From Nemertoderma westbladi (lineage: Eukaryota; Xenacoelomorpha; Nemertodermatida; Nemertodermatidae), in assembly GCA_032718475.1 (NCBI GenBank), contig JAUCBJ010003230.1, forward strand, positions 1 to 26,153: DNA of 26,153 bases. The letters are read 5' to 3'. Under the pieces are notes generated by a model, which had not been told where the DNA came from, made no database searches, and saw nothing but the letters and a program-made list of their open reading frames with translations. Positions 1 to 9,136 of this stretch are shown in pieces; the stretch's first letter is position 1, and the number at the start of each line of letters is the position of its first letter. The position numbers and the translations under genes were made by a program.

Positions 1-1382
1 ATATTGACCAGAAAAAGTGTTTTCGGGCAAAAAATTTTTTTTTGCGCAAATCGTCAAAAATTGACAAATCTCGTAAGGGGGGGTAGCACCGTGATTTTTG
101 GCCAAAAATAAAAAACGCTGAAATTTGGTGAAAAGTTGCGCAAGAATAAATGGTATAATAAGTTATTGGACCATTTTCGATAAAAACCACTTTTGGCCAA
201 TTTATGGCCAATTTAGTAAAAAAAATTGGCCCTTTTTTAAAAAAGTTTGTCCCCCCTATGGCCCCTGAAGATTAATTTTTTTTATAAAACAATGTATAGT
301 GGATTTGTAGAACTCAAAAAATCAGACAGGCTTCATTTTTTTTTTGGAGCCCCTAGACCAAGGGTTCTCGAGATATTGGCTTCCGAAAATTTGCGTTTTT
401 TGAAAAAAACTGAATTTTTGGTGGACAAAAATTTCCGTCATCCATTTACTCCGACAAAAATAGATTTCTGTGCTTAACTTTCTGTCTACAAAAGGTAGCT
501 ATTGAGTAGTACTAAAACATGTTAAAGTTTAAAAAAAAAATAAACAGAGAATTTTGAGAAAATTTATTTTCCCCAAAGTGGTTTTTTCCGATTTTGAAAT
601 TTTCCACCTTTTGTCCACCCTTTTCCCCCCCCTAAAATTGAACGAGGTCCGGATCTGAAATATTGAGCAGGTAGATCCACCTTCCCTCTATTGATTAAAA
701 GTGGAACGGTCTCGATCCGATATATAGTAAGAGAGCTAGAGCGCTTACGAAATTGGCTCAAATGGCCCAAAATTGGCGCAGTAATGTCTACGACTTGCCC
801 ATAGCCGACCACTGTATGCCTTTTGGCTGAAATTTTCAGAGAACATGCCCACAGTATAGGCGCGTTTGTAGTATAAGTTTCAACCCCATAGGCCTAAAGC
901 TCTATGAGCTAGGGGCTGCGGAATGTCGAAAATTAGCGTTTTTGATAATTTTTCTGGGAAAAATGGATTCATTTAAAAATGGCCAATTTTTGAAATCTGA
1001 AATTTTGATAGAATGTGCATCATTTATATAGCTAGAAAAAACCCACACGACATTGCGTGGTTTGTATTTGATTTTTTCGAGAAAATTGAGCCGGAATGAA
1101 AAAAAACGTGATTTTTTCAAAATTTACAATGTTTGACCTTTGACCTTTGACCCTTAAAGGTGGAATTTTTCAAAAAACGAAGCTCAACTTTTCTAACGAG
1201 CGGGATGTCTGTACGCACGCAAAATTTCAGCTTCCGAGGTTTATCCCTTCTGGGTGCTAGTACGAACTCCGCCGACAATCCTATATATAGAAACCTGTAC
1301 AGGGGAAGGTTGGCTTCCTGACTGCGGAAGCCAACAGGTTTACTCTTTATTTTTTTACTTTCTGAGAGTCCGCATATCCAAC
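1..1382. repeat. Dispersed non-coding repeat, copy 1 (left end outside window)
   Basis: This segment matches 3720-5101 in direct orientation. The offset is 3719 at both ends, so there is no net length difference, and by eye most of the length is nearly identical. A patch around 430-535 is clearly more diverged. Homology stops abruptly after 'CATATCCAAC'. The sequence is rich in A and T runs and codes for no protein I recognise; short open frames in it are scattered and unconvincing. Near the right end is a hairpin (GTTGGCTTCC / GGAAGCCAAC, about 1310-1336) with outer AAACCT/AGGTTT arms. Three TGACC-type half-sites lie at 1134-1153. No terminal inverted repeats or target duplications were found, so the repeat class is unknown. 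Confidence 0.9.
1134..1153 (-). promoter_or_regulatory. Triple DR1-like nuclear-receptor half-sites in repeat copy 1
   Basis: The plus strand reads TGACCTTTGACCTTTGACCC. Read on the minus strand these are AGGTCA-type half-sites separated by one base, the DR1 arrangement bound by RXR, HNF4 and COUP-TF type receptors. The match is visible directly. Any regulatory role is inference, because the site lies in a dispersed repeat and not next to a known promoter. Confidence 0.35.
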
Positions 1383-1404
1383 GAGCGGGCGGATGCTAGG
1401 AGGA

Positions 1405-1453
1405 GTGGGGGGGGGGGGGGGGGGTGGGGTGAGGGTGGGGGGGGGGGGGGTGG
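1405..1453 (+). other. G-rich tract with G-quadruplex potential
   Basis: There are two long G runs with TGGGGTGAGGGT between them, starting about 23 bp after the right end of repeat copy 1. Four or more G runs on one strand could form a quadruplex. Run lengths in such tracts are often wrong in assemblies. Confidence 0.6.
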
Positions 1454-2075
1454 AATGTCAATGGGAAGAGTGGGGACAGACAAAAAATTGATTTAATCGA
1501 GAGATCAATGCTAACTGAAATATGGGAAGTATGAAGATATACTGTCGCGCTAATATAATATAATACAGGAATATAAAGTAAATATAAATAGTAGATGAAT
1601 GTGTGAAATGTTCAAAGAGAACCCACCATCCCTCCCAAATGAAGTAGGATATCATGATATTATAGAACATTATACCCTGATTCATTACCCATTGACTATA
1701 ACCTCTGATGAAACCCCATCTTTGTACAAACATAATTGCAGATTAAATAATAATTTAAATGACAATTTAAATTATAAATTATATAAATAAAGTACCAGTA
1801 TATGAACTGAACAATGCATATTAAACTCAAATATAAACAATTAAAGAATTAAATAAGGAACAACCCATCAAACACAAGATACGATATTCAATTCAAATAT
1901 AAATAATAATGAATTTTAACAACAAATATTGTAGGCACTTTATATAAACAAAAAGTTATCAATATTCAAAGTTTAATTATGCGACACTACCTTCAGTACC
2001 TTGTAACATAATAGTATTTGATGCATACGAAATAGCCAGCAACCCACAGTTGATCTCTCAGCAATAAAATGTTAG

Positions 2076-2168
2076 GCAGCCAGGCTGCGGGGGGGGGGGG
2101 GGGGGCAACTAAAGAGTTGTCATTTGCGCCCCAACGCACATCAACACTTGTGTTGATGTGCGTTGGGG
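2076..2168. repeat. Cluster of hairpins around a G17 run, with a 40-bp palindrome
   Basis: From left to right: GCAGCC-A-GGCTGC (2076-2088), a run of 17 G (2089-2105), CAACT-AAAG-AGTTG (2106-2119) and a palindrome at 2129-2168 whose arms are CCCCAACGCACATCAACAC and its exact complement around a central TT. A perfect 19-bp stem with a 2-base centre is an unusually clean cruciform-capable sequence. No CTRR-type Helitron end or known terminus was recognised beside it. Confidence 0.85.
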
Positions 2169-3460
2169 ATAGTTATTTTACATAATTGAATTTATTGAAT
2201 TGGATTTATTATAAAAGAACTTGACAGTATTTGCCCTTGTAGTTTATCACAAAATTTCAACATTACGAAATATGTATGATTACTTAACAACTTGCTGTTA
2301 ATACAAATGGTGAGTTGTATATAATGTGTAATGTTGTCATAATAATGTAACAATTTTGTAATAAAATATCAGAATGACAACGATTGCAAATTTGCGAAAT
2401 TAACTGAACAAATACACTAGAATATTCTCAATAAAAAATACAATATATTTGAATAATTATAAACAAATAATAAATAACGCAGGGAATGGAAGTAATCAAT
2501 AGAGGCCTATTATTAAATAAAATCCCCAAAGCTCGGATCCCACCAAATGCGTGCAGAGTACCAAAATACAACCATAATCAGTGCGGGGTTGATCTGAGTT
2601 CCTGGGTGACTAATTCAACTGAATCCCATTGCGGTACCATTCTTCTAGACCAACGGGAAGCTTTCCGTTTATCTCGCACATGTTCTAACTCACCATGAAC
2701 TGCTCTGGACTTGCCACTCACAGCCGTAACAACATGTGGGTTTACAGGATTTATATATATACCCTTTAACATCAAGGCGAACCCGGTCATATGTGACAGT
2801 AAGTAAACTTACTGGCTGAATGGGTTGAATGAACTACGTGGCACTTTACGAAAGCGAAATCCATGACACAGAATATCAGCGGTTTGTACCTAACTAAATG
2901 ATACATAACAGCTTTGGTACACCCATTATTCGTCAAACCCCAAATCGCTTTAATGATAACATCTACCCACACGAACAAATGCTGAAATGGTGGCGATTCT
3001 GGACCACAATAAAAAAATAAACCAAATAAATATAAACAAATCCTGAATCAAATACGGTTGCTGGGTATACAGTGTTCAGCCTACCTGTCTGGTATGTAGG
3101 CCTATCCATTAGCCATTATTTATGCTCAGATAATTCATTAGGCCTATATTATTATAAATTAACTTAGTCAGTTAGTAAATGTATTTAAATTCGTCACCAA
3201 CTTACTCTCCCAATATCTACACGTATCTCTGCCTATACAGGGTTGATGCTGGGCTACTACTGGCAGTCAGGAAAGGTTGGTTGGTACGTGGTTGGTTTAG
3301 CCTTCACCACAACCCCAAGGGCATAATATTCAGTATATCTCCATAGCAACCAACAATAACACCAGCATGTCCAGGAACTATCAGTGTTCCCCACCCCACT
3401 CCCTCCCTTCCCTGGCTTCTGTATGGTAAGGTTAATGACCAGGCATGTAATCACATTAGA

Positions 3461-3719
3461 TGTGCGTCCCCATTAAAACGCTTATAACTCATGAAGAATA
3501 GTAGATACAATGATGTTATATGGCTCAAACGACTCGTATTGAACGCGCGGATGTAATAATACCAAATAGAAGATGATACGATAAAGAATAACCGATCTGG
3601 AAATTGATTAATAATATAAAAAAAGAATTTCCATTAAAAATACGGTTTTTAAAGTGCTCTAAAATTTTTTTGGTTGGGCGAAATCGAAAACGGTTTCGAT
3701 ATTTGGAATCAGCGCATCA
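3461..3719. other. AT-rich DNA directly upstream of repeat copy 2
   Basis: Non-coding. It has the same A/T-run texture as the repeat that follows and may be the 5' part of the same repeat family. Copy 1 is cut by the window edge, so this cannot be tested here. Confidence 0.3.
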
Positions 3720-5101
3720 ATATTAACCAGAAAAAGTGTTTTCGGGCAAAAAAATTTTTTTTGCGCAAATCGTCAAAAATTGACAAATCTCGTAAGGGGG
3801 GGTAGCACCGTGATTTTTGGCCAAAAATAAAAAACGCTGAAATTTGGTGAAAAGTTGCGCAAGAATAAATGGTATAATAAGTTATTGGACCATTTTCGAT
3901 AAAAACCACTTTTGGCCAATTTATGGCCAATTTAGTAAAAAAAATAGGCCCTTTTTTAAAAAAGTTTGTCCCCCCTATGGCCCCTGAAGATTAATTTTTT
4001 TTATAAAACAATGTATAGTGGATTTGTAGAACTCAAAAAATCAGACAGGCTTCATTTTTTTTTTGGAGCGCCTAGACCAAGGGTTCTCGAGATATTGGCT
4101 CCCGAAAATTTGCGTTTTTACAAAAAAACGGAATTTTTGACGGACAAAAATTTCCGTCGTCTATTTACTCACAGAAGGAAGGTCTTTTAGGCTTAACGTT
4201 CTCTAGGTATGTTATAGCGCTTGAGTAGCTCTATAATATATTAAAGTTTCAAAAGAAAAAAATGAACAAATTTTGAGAAAATTGATTTTCCCCAAAGTGG
4301 TTTTTTCCGATTTTGCAATTTTCCACCTTTTGTCCACCCTTTTTCCCCCCCTAAAATTGAACGAGGTCCGGATCTGAAATATTGAGCAGGTAGATCCACC
4401 TTCCCTCTATTGATTAAAAGTGGAACGGTCTCGATCCGATACATAGTAACAGAGCTAGAGCGCTTACAAAATTGGCTCAAATGGCCCAAAATTGGCGCAG
4501 TAATGTCTACGACTTGCCCATAGCCGACCACTGTATGCCTTTTGGCTGAAATTTTCAGAGAACATGCCCACAGTATAGGCGCGTTTGTAGTATAAGTTTC
4601 GACCCCATAGGCCTAAAGCTCTACGAGCTAGGGGCTGCGGAATGTCGAAAAATAGCGTTTTTGATAATTTTTCTGGGAAAAATGGATTCATTTAAAAATG
4701 GCCAATTTTTGAAATCTGAAATTTTGATAGAATGTGCATCATTTATATAGCTAGAAAAAACCCACACGACATTGCGTGGTTTGTATTTGATTTTTTCGAG
4801 AAAATTGAGCCCGAATGAAAAAAAACGTGATTTTTTCAAAATTTTCAATGTTTGACCTTTGACCTTTGACCCTTAAAGGTGGAATTTTTCAAAAAACGAA
4901 GCTCAACTTTTCTAACGGGCGGGATGTCTGTACGCACGCAAAATTTCAGCTTCCGAGCTTTATCCCTTCTGGGTGCTAGTACGAACTCCGCCGACAATCC
5001 TATATATAGAAACCTGTACAGGGGAAGGTTGGCTTCCTGACTGCGGAAGCCAACAGGTTTACTCTTTATTTTTTTACTTTCTGAGAGTCCGCATATCCAA
5101 C
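3720..5101. repeat. Dispersed non-coding repeat, copy 2
   Basis: Direct-orientation partner of 1-1382. It carries the same hairpin near its right end (about 5029-5055) and the same triple half-site motif at 4853-4872. It ends at CATATCCAAC, after which the flank (AAGTTATTAGG) differs from that of copy 1 (GAGCGGGCGG). The diverged patch corresponds to about 4150-4255. No coding capacity recognised. Confidence 0.9.
4853..4872 (-). promoter_or_regulatory. Triple DR1-like nuclear-receptor half-sites in repeat copy 2
   Basis: Identical 20-base motif to that at 1134-1153, at the same place within the repeat. It shows that the motif belongs to the repeat family; binding is not shown. Confidence 0.35.
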
Positions 5102-5137
5102 AAGTTATTAGGCTTGCTATTATCATCATTCCCACTT

Positions 5138-6388
5138 GGTACTGCTACCGTAGAGGTAAGAAATGGGGCGAGCCACAACGTAGGGTACTGCTTCCATAGA
5201 AGTTAGTATGGGGCGAGCCACAATGCAGGGTACCGCTTCCATAGAGGTTAGTATGGGGCGAGCCACAACGCAGGGTACCGCTTCCATAGAGGTTAGTATG
5301 GGGCGAGCTACAACGTAGGGTACTGCTACCATATAGGTTAGTATGGGGCGAGCCACAACGTAGGGTACTGCTTCCATAGAGGTTAGTAAGGGGCGAGCCA
5401 GAACGTAGGGTACTGCTACCGTAGAGGTAAGAAATGGGGCGAGCCACAACGTAGGGTACTGCTTCCATAGAGGTTAGTATGGGGCGAGCCACAACGTAGG
5501 GTACCGCTTCCATAGAGGTTAGTATGGGGCGAGCTACAACGTAGGGTACTGCTACCATATAGGTTAGTATGGGGCGAGCCACAACGTAGGGTACTGCTTC
5601 CATAGAGGTTAGTAAGGGACGAGCCAGAACGTAGGGTACTGCTACCGTAGAGGTAAGAAATGGGGCGAGCCACAACGTAGGGTACTGCTTCCATAGAGGT
5701 TAGTATGGGGCGAGCCACAACGTAGGGTACTACTACCATATAGGTTAGTATGGGGCGAGCCAGAACGTAGGGTACTGCTACCGTAGAGGTAAGAAATGGG
5801 GCGAGCCAGAACGTAGGGTTCTGCTACCGTAGACTAGAGGTTAGAATGGGGCGAGACACAACGTAGGGTTCTGCTACCGTAGAGGTGAGAAATGGGGCGA
5901 GCCACAACGTACGGTACTGCTACCGTAGAGGTTAGTATGGGGCGAGCCACAACGTAGGGTACTGCTTCCATAGAGGTTAGTATGGGGCGAGCCACAACGT
6001 AGGGTACTGCTACCGTAGAGGTAAGAAATGGGGCGAACGACAACGTAGGGTACCGCTACCGTAGAGGTAAGAAATGGGGCGAACCACAACGTAGGGTACT
6101 GCTTCCATAGAGGTTAGTATGGGGCGAGCCACAAGGTAGGGTACTGCTTCCATAGAGGTTAGTATGGGGCGAGCCACAACGTAGGGTACTGCTTCCATAG
6201 AGGTTAGTATGGGGCGAGCCACAACGTAGGGTACTGCTACCATAGAGGTTAGTATGGGGCGAGCCACAACGTAGGGTACTGCTACCATAGAGGTTAGTAT
6301 GGGGCGAGCCACAACGTAGGGTACTGCTACCATATAGGTTAGTATGGGGCGAGACACAACGTAGGGTTCTGCTACCGTTGAGGTTTGT
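5138..6388. repeat. 45-bp minisatellite, about 28 units, in the last dystroglycan intron
   Basis: Units containing GGGGCGAGCCACAACGTAGG recur every 45 bp (for example GGGCGAGCC at 5166, 5211 and 5256). One unit near 5829-5845 has a short insertion. Two main variants differ at GAGGTTAGTATGG and GAGGTAAGAAATGG. Because 45 is a multiple of three, the minus strand stays open through much of the array, but the repeated peptide has no recognisable domain and I do not call it a gene. The last unit runs into the polypyrimidine tract of the splice acceptor at 6420. Several units carry good matches to a 5' splice-site consensus in the sense of the dystroglycan gene. Confidence 0.93.
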
Positions 6389-6395
6389 ATAATAT

Positions 6396-6420
6396 TTGTA
6401 TTATCTCTCTTACTCCACAG
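6396..6420 (+). promoter_or_regulatory. 3' splice acceptor of the dystroglycan last coding exon
   Basis: A pyrimidine-rich stretch (TTATCTCTCTTACTCCACAG) ends in CAG at 6420. After it, a GC-rich reading frame homologous to dystroglycan starts and stays open to 7647. Only about 10-30 bp separate the acceptor tract from the last unit of the 45-bp minisatellite. Confidence 0.8.
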
Positions 6421-7647
6421 GTTACCGTGACTCCTGTTCCCGACCAATCCGGTGGTACACCGACGACGATACCCAATGGGAAGGCCAACCGGCCGCCGCA
6501 GAGAGGAAGCTACGGCTTCGATAATCCAATCGTATTCAATGAGGGCGAATACAAACGGTTTCCGATACCAATTGAGGCGTTTATAGACCCCGACGGAGAC
6601 CCCCTGGAGATATCGGTGTCCGCCAATAGCGACGACCTGCAACCAATCACGTTGCCATGGCTCCGGTACGACCGAGACGAGCGTACTCTCTACGGGATCG
6701 CGATGAACGATTACAAGGGGCAGCACCAGCTGCTCGTATCGGCCGAGGACAGCAGCCACGCGAGGGTCTTCCAGGCCTTGGTGATTGACGTAAAGCCCAA
6801 CACGAAACCAGCACCCAACCATAAGTACACGCTCACCCTCGATATGGATTACTCCCGGTTCCAGATGGATCTGGATCTCCGGATCGAGTTGATTCAACGG
6901 ATCTCCTCGGCGGTCGGCGGCCACCTCGACTCGATCACCGTGGACGGCTACCACGCGGGTTCCGTCGTCTTTATCTGGACGAACAATTCGGTGGCGGCGT
7001 CTCCGTGTCCGGTCGTTGACATCCGATCGGTGAAGGAGCGAATCCTCCCGGAGTCGGGGGGAATCTCGGAGGGATTCCTCGCGGCGTTGCGACCGGAGTT
7101 CGTCGCGATCGCAGTCCGGTTCGCCGGACTCGGAGTCTGCGAGACGGCGTTCGCTTCCGAGGTCGGAATCGTCGACGACAAGGTTGGCGCGTCGGAGAAG
7201 GAGAGCGTTGTCGGTTACTACAGTTGGGTTCATACGGTGCTCCCAGCGGCGGTGGTTGCCGCAGTGCTGCTTCTCGCCGGGTTAATCGCGTTCGCCCTCT
7301 ACCGGAAGAAACGTAACGATAAACTAACCAGCGAAGACGCGACAACCTTTATTAAACGGGGGATTCCTATAATATTCGCGGACGAGATTGAAGTTGACAG
7401 ACTCCCTCCCAGGGCCTCCAGTTCCCCCCTCATTATGCGGGAGGAACGCCCCCCACAGTGCCCCCCCAACTACCCCCGACCCTCCGCTAGTTCTCCCTTC
7501 CTCGCGTCGTCAGGCACTCCAACCTCGCCGCCTTCGGTTCGCATCCGCGATCCCTACGCCATCGTCGCGGCTCCTCTGCCCTCGCGATCCTCCGCCAGCG
7601 TTCACTCCCCTACCTACCGACATCCGCCCCCATATGTCCCGTACTGA
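6421..7647 (+). CDS. DAG1: Dystroglycan, last coding exon (C-terminal part of alpha plus all of beta subunit)
   Basis: Dystroglycan links extracellular matrix ligands (alpha subunit) to dystrophin/utrophin inside the cell (beta subunit). The exon encodes 408 residues. Residues ~33-124 form an Ig/cadherin-like (CADG) domain with an FIDPDGDPLEI stretch. A SEA-like maturation domain follows, with HAG|SVVFIWTNN, in which Gly180-Ser181 (codons 6958-6963) matches the known alpha/beta cleavage site and TNNS is an N-glycosylation sequon. Cys196 and Cys240 match the beta-subunit disulphide pair. The membrane segment is about residues 273-294 (7237-7302), followed by YRKKR. The cytoplasmic tail of ~114 residues contains IPIIFADEI and ends in PPPYVPY, the PPxY motif bound by the dystrophin WW/EF region. 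The start is set by the acceptor at 6420; upstream exons are not in the window. The exon is GC-rich, unlike its AT-rich surroundings. Identification is firm; splice phase 0 is assumed. Confidence 0.94.
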   Translation, partial: VTVTPVPDQSGGTPTTIPNGKANRPPQRGSYGFDNPIVFNEGEYKRFPIPIEAFIDPDGDPLEISVSANSDDLQPITLPWLRYDRDERTLYGIAMNDYKGQHQLLVSAEDSSHARVFQALVIDVKPNTKPAPNHKYTLTLDMDYSRFQMDLDLRIELIQRISSAVGGHLDSITVDGYHAGSVVFIWTNNSVAASPCPVVDIRSVKERILPESGGISEGFLAALRPEFVAIAVRFAGLGVCETAFASEVGIVDDKVGASEKESVVGYYSWVHTVLPAAVVAAVLLLAGLIAFALYRKKRNDKLTSEDATTFIKRGIPIIFADEIEVDRLPPRASSSPLIMREERPPQCPPNYPRPSASSPFLASSGTPTSPPSVRIRDPYAIVAAPLPSRSSASVHSPTYRHPPPYVPY

Positions 7648-7649
7648 AA

Positions 7650-7949
7650 GGGACAAATAGTTGGTGAGTAAATATAGTAATCATTGGGGCAAAATTGGAA
7701 ATAAAGTACCAATTTGTTCAAAAATTATGCGCGTAAATAAAGTAGTAATTGGGACAAAAATTTTGCGGGTAAATAAAGAAGTAATTGGGACAAAAATTTG
7801 GCGGGTAAATAAAGTAGTAATTGAGACAAAATTTTGGCGTGTAAATAAATTAGTAATTGGGACAAAAATTTGGCGGGTAAATAAAGTAGTAATTGGGACA
7901 AAAATTTGGCGTGTAAATAAAGTAGTAATTTGTACAAAAAGTTGGAATT
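7650..7949. repeat. 36-bp tandem array carrying AATAAA, in the dystroglycan 3' UTR region
   Basis: Units of the form GTAAATAAAGTAGTAATT followed by GGGACAAAAATTTGGCGG recur at exactly 36 bp (GTAAATAAA at 7733, 7769, 7805, 7841, 7877, 7913). Diverged units lie at 7697 and about 7668. The first recognisable unit begins a few bases after the stop codon at 7645-7647. Each of seven consecutive units contains AATAAA. A 135-codon open frame across it is only the repeat read in a frame divisible by three. Confidence 0.9.
7700..7921 (+). promoter_or_regulatory. Seven phased polyadenylation hexamers (AATAAA)
   Basis: AATAAA occurs at 7700, 7736, 7772, 7808, 7844, 7880 and 7916, always 36 bp apart, on the sense strand of dystroglycan and 53-269 bp after its stop codon. 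The hexamer is the canonical animal poly(A) signal. Whether any is used cannot be seen from sequence. Confidence 0.55.
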
Positions 7950-8504
7950 GTCACGATTGGGGTACCTACAAATTCAATACAAAATACAGTGGTGTATTAC
8001 AGTACAGTAGTGGCGGCCCTTCGGACCTAATAATGTCGGAAATTCCTCTAAATTATCTTAGATTATGACTTCGGGTTAGGGTTATATGACAGTTTAAGAC
8101 CTGACCAGCTCAGATAGGGCGGGAAACTAGACGCAATAAAAATTAATCCCACTCCAGGGGAAATTCGACGCAAATAACAGCTGATTACTCTCAAAAATAA
8201 AACTGTAACCTTTTCTATTGTGTTTAGTTTATTGTTTTGGTTAAAATAACGTGCCACTGTATCCTGCTCCTTTCCCTAAATTGAGAATTTAACATTGAGG
8301 CGAGATATTAATTCGCCAAGAAGGGATTTGCGTCCAGTTTCCCCCCTGTCTCGACCAACTAACCCTAACCAAAATAATAAACAAAATATACCCATAATAT
8401 AAATCCTCAGTAGTGTCAATAAATTCACTGTATATAAACTTTAAATTAATAAAACTTTAGTATTTTGTATTACGTATTGCATTTGTATGTACCCGAAACG
8501 TGAC
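7950..8504. mobile_element. Non-autonomous foldback/MITE-like element splitting the 36-bp array
   Basis: The left end GTCACGATTGGGGTACC pairs imperfectly with the right end, which reads GGTACC-like sequence and then CGTGAC when reversed. The terminal inverted repeats are about 35-40 bp (7950-7988 and 8462-8504). Further inside, GGGTTAGGGTTA (8073-8084) faces TAACCCTAACC (about 8360-8370), and GGGAAACTAGACGCAA (8121-8136) faces TTGCGTCCAGTTTCCC (8328-8343). The inverted symmetry therefore continues inward. Units of the same 36-bp array lie on both sides, so the element probably inserted into the array. No coding sequence; a clear target duplication could not be separated from the array repeats. 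Confidence 0.6.
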
Positions 8505-8622
8505 TGTACCAAAACGTTAGCGGGTAAATAAAGTATAAGAAAGTAGGACAAAAATTTGGCGTGTATATAAAGTATCCAATGGGACAAAAAGTTGGCGCGT
8601 AACTAAGGCAACTGGTGGGACA
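8505..8622. repeat. Resumed 36-bp array, about 3 diverged units
   Basis: GCGGGTAAATAAAG, GGACAAAAATTTGGCGTG and GGGACAAAAAGTTGGCGCG recur here as in 7650-7949. This supports one original array interrupted by the 555-bp element. Confidence 0.8.
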
Positions 8623-9136
8623 TACCGTTTGTTTATAAATTAGATAGTGAAATTCCCGAGAAACTCAATTTAATTAGAGTAATTTATAATACTAATTTAT
8701 GTAGAAATAAATATGGGCCGAGTTATAGACTATTTTTTAATATCAACTCACTTTCGGTTCCTTTGCAGAGTTACCGAATGCCGCTCCAATTAGCTTAAAA
8801 TGGTACCGAAGAATTTGTTCCAGAATGTTCCAGCATATTTCCAGCACATCTATTGTGTTTCTGAATTTCCACATTGTGTGTCGCTGGGGCCAAACGTTTC
8901 GTGTATTTTCTAGCCAAAGAAACTTATGTTTTTTTATATATTTTTTTAAATAAATTGACTTGATGGCCGTTTCTTAGACTTTTACTATGTTACTAATTGT
9001 TTTGTTCTTCCGATGAATTTTACTTCTCAATGCTTTTTTTAGTTTGTTAATTTGTTTAGATTTGTGTTAATGTATGACGATGGTCTATTTACCTGCACAT
9101 TGTGTATCATGATGCCGTAATATTAGTATTATAGTA
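8623..9136. other. AT-rich non-coding DNA
   Basis: No gene, RNA or repeat recognised between the end of the 36-bp array and the foldback element. Confidence 0.5.

Larger units (their letters stand above)
1383..3460. other. AT-rich intergenic or intronic DNA with G-tracts
   Basis: No convincing coding region was seen on either strand; open frames here are under 100 codons and resemble no family I know. The stretch contains G-rich tracts at about 1405-1453 and 2089-2105 and the palindrome at 2129-2168. If the dystroglycan gene has exons upstream of this window, all of 1-6420 would be intron. Confidence 0.6.

Noticed and set aside
2486-2978. Short open frames of 60-70 codons in AT-rich DNA
   Set aside because: No similarity to any family I know, overlapping on both strands, and no splice or start context that would support them.
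5126-5739. Minus-strand open frames encoding VARPILTSMEAVPYV-like repeats
   Set aside because: Minisatellite translation only; no flanking unique coding sequence, start context or domain supports a gene.
6010-7233. 407-codon minus-strand open frame across the dystroglycan exon and 45-bp array
   Set aside because: The plus strand encodes clear dystroglycan domains; the antisense frame reflects GC-rich codon use and the 45-bp unit.
7661-8068. 135-codon plus-strand open frame after dystroglycan
   Set aside because: It is the 36-bp array read in a frame divisible by three, running into the inserted inverted-repeat element; the dystroglycan stop precedes it and no domain is visible.
8073-8370. 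Telomere-like GGGTTAGGGTTA and TAACCCTAACC motifs
   Set aside because: Only two repeats each, in inverted positions within the 555-bp element; better explained as part of its inverted symmetry.
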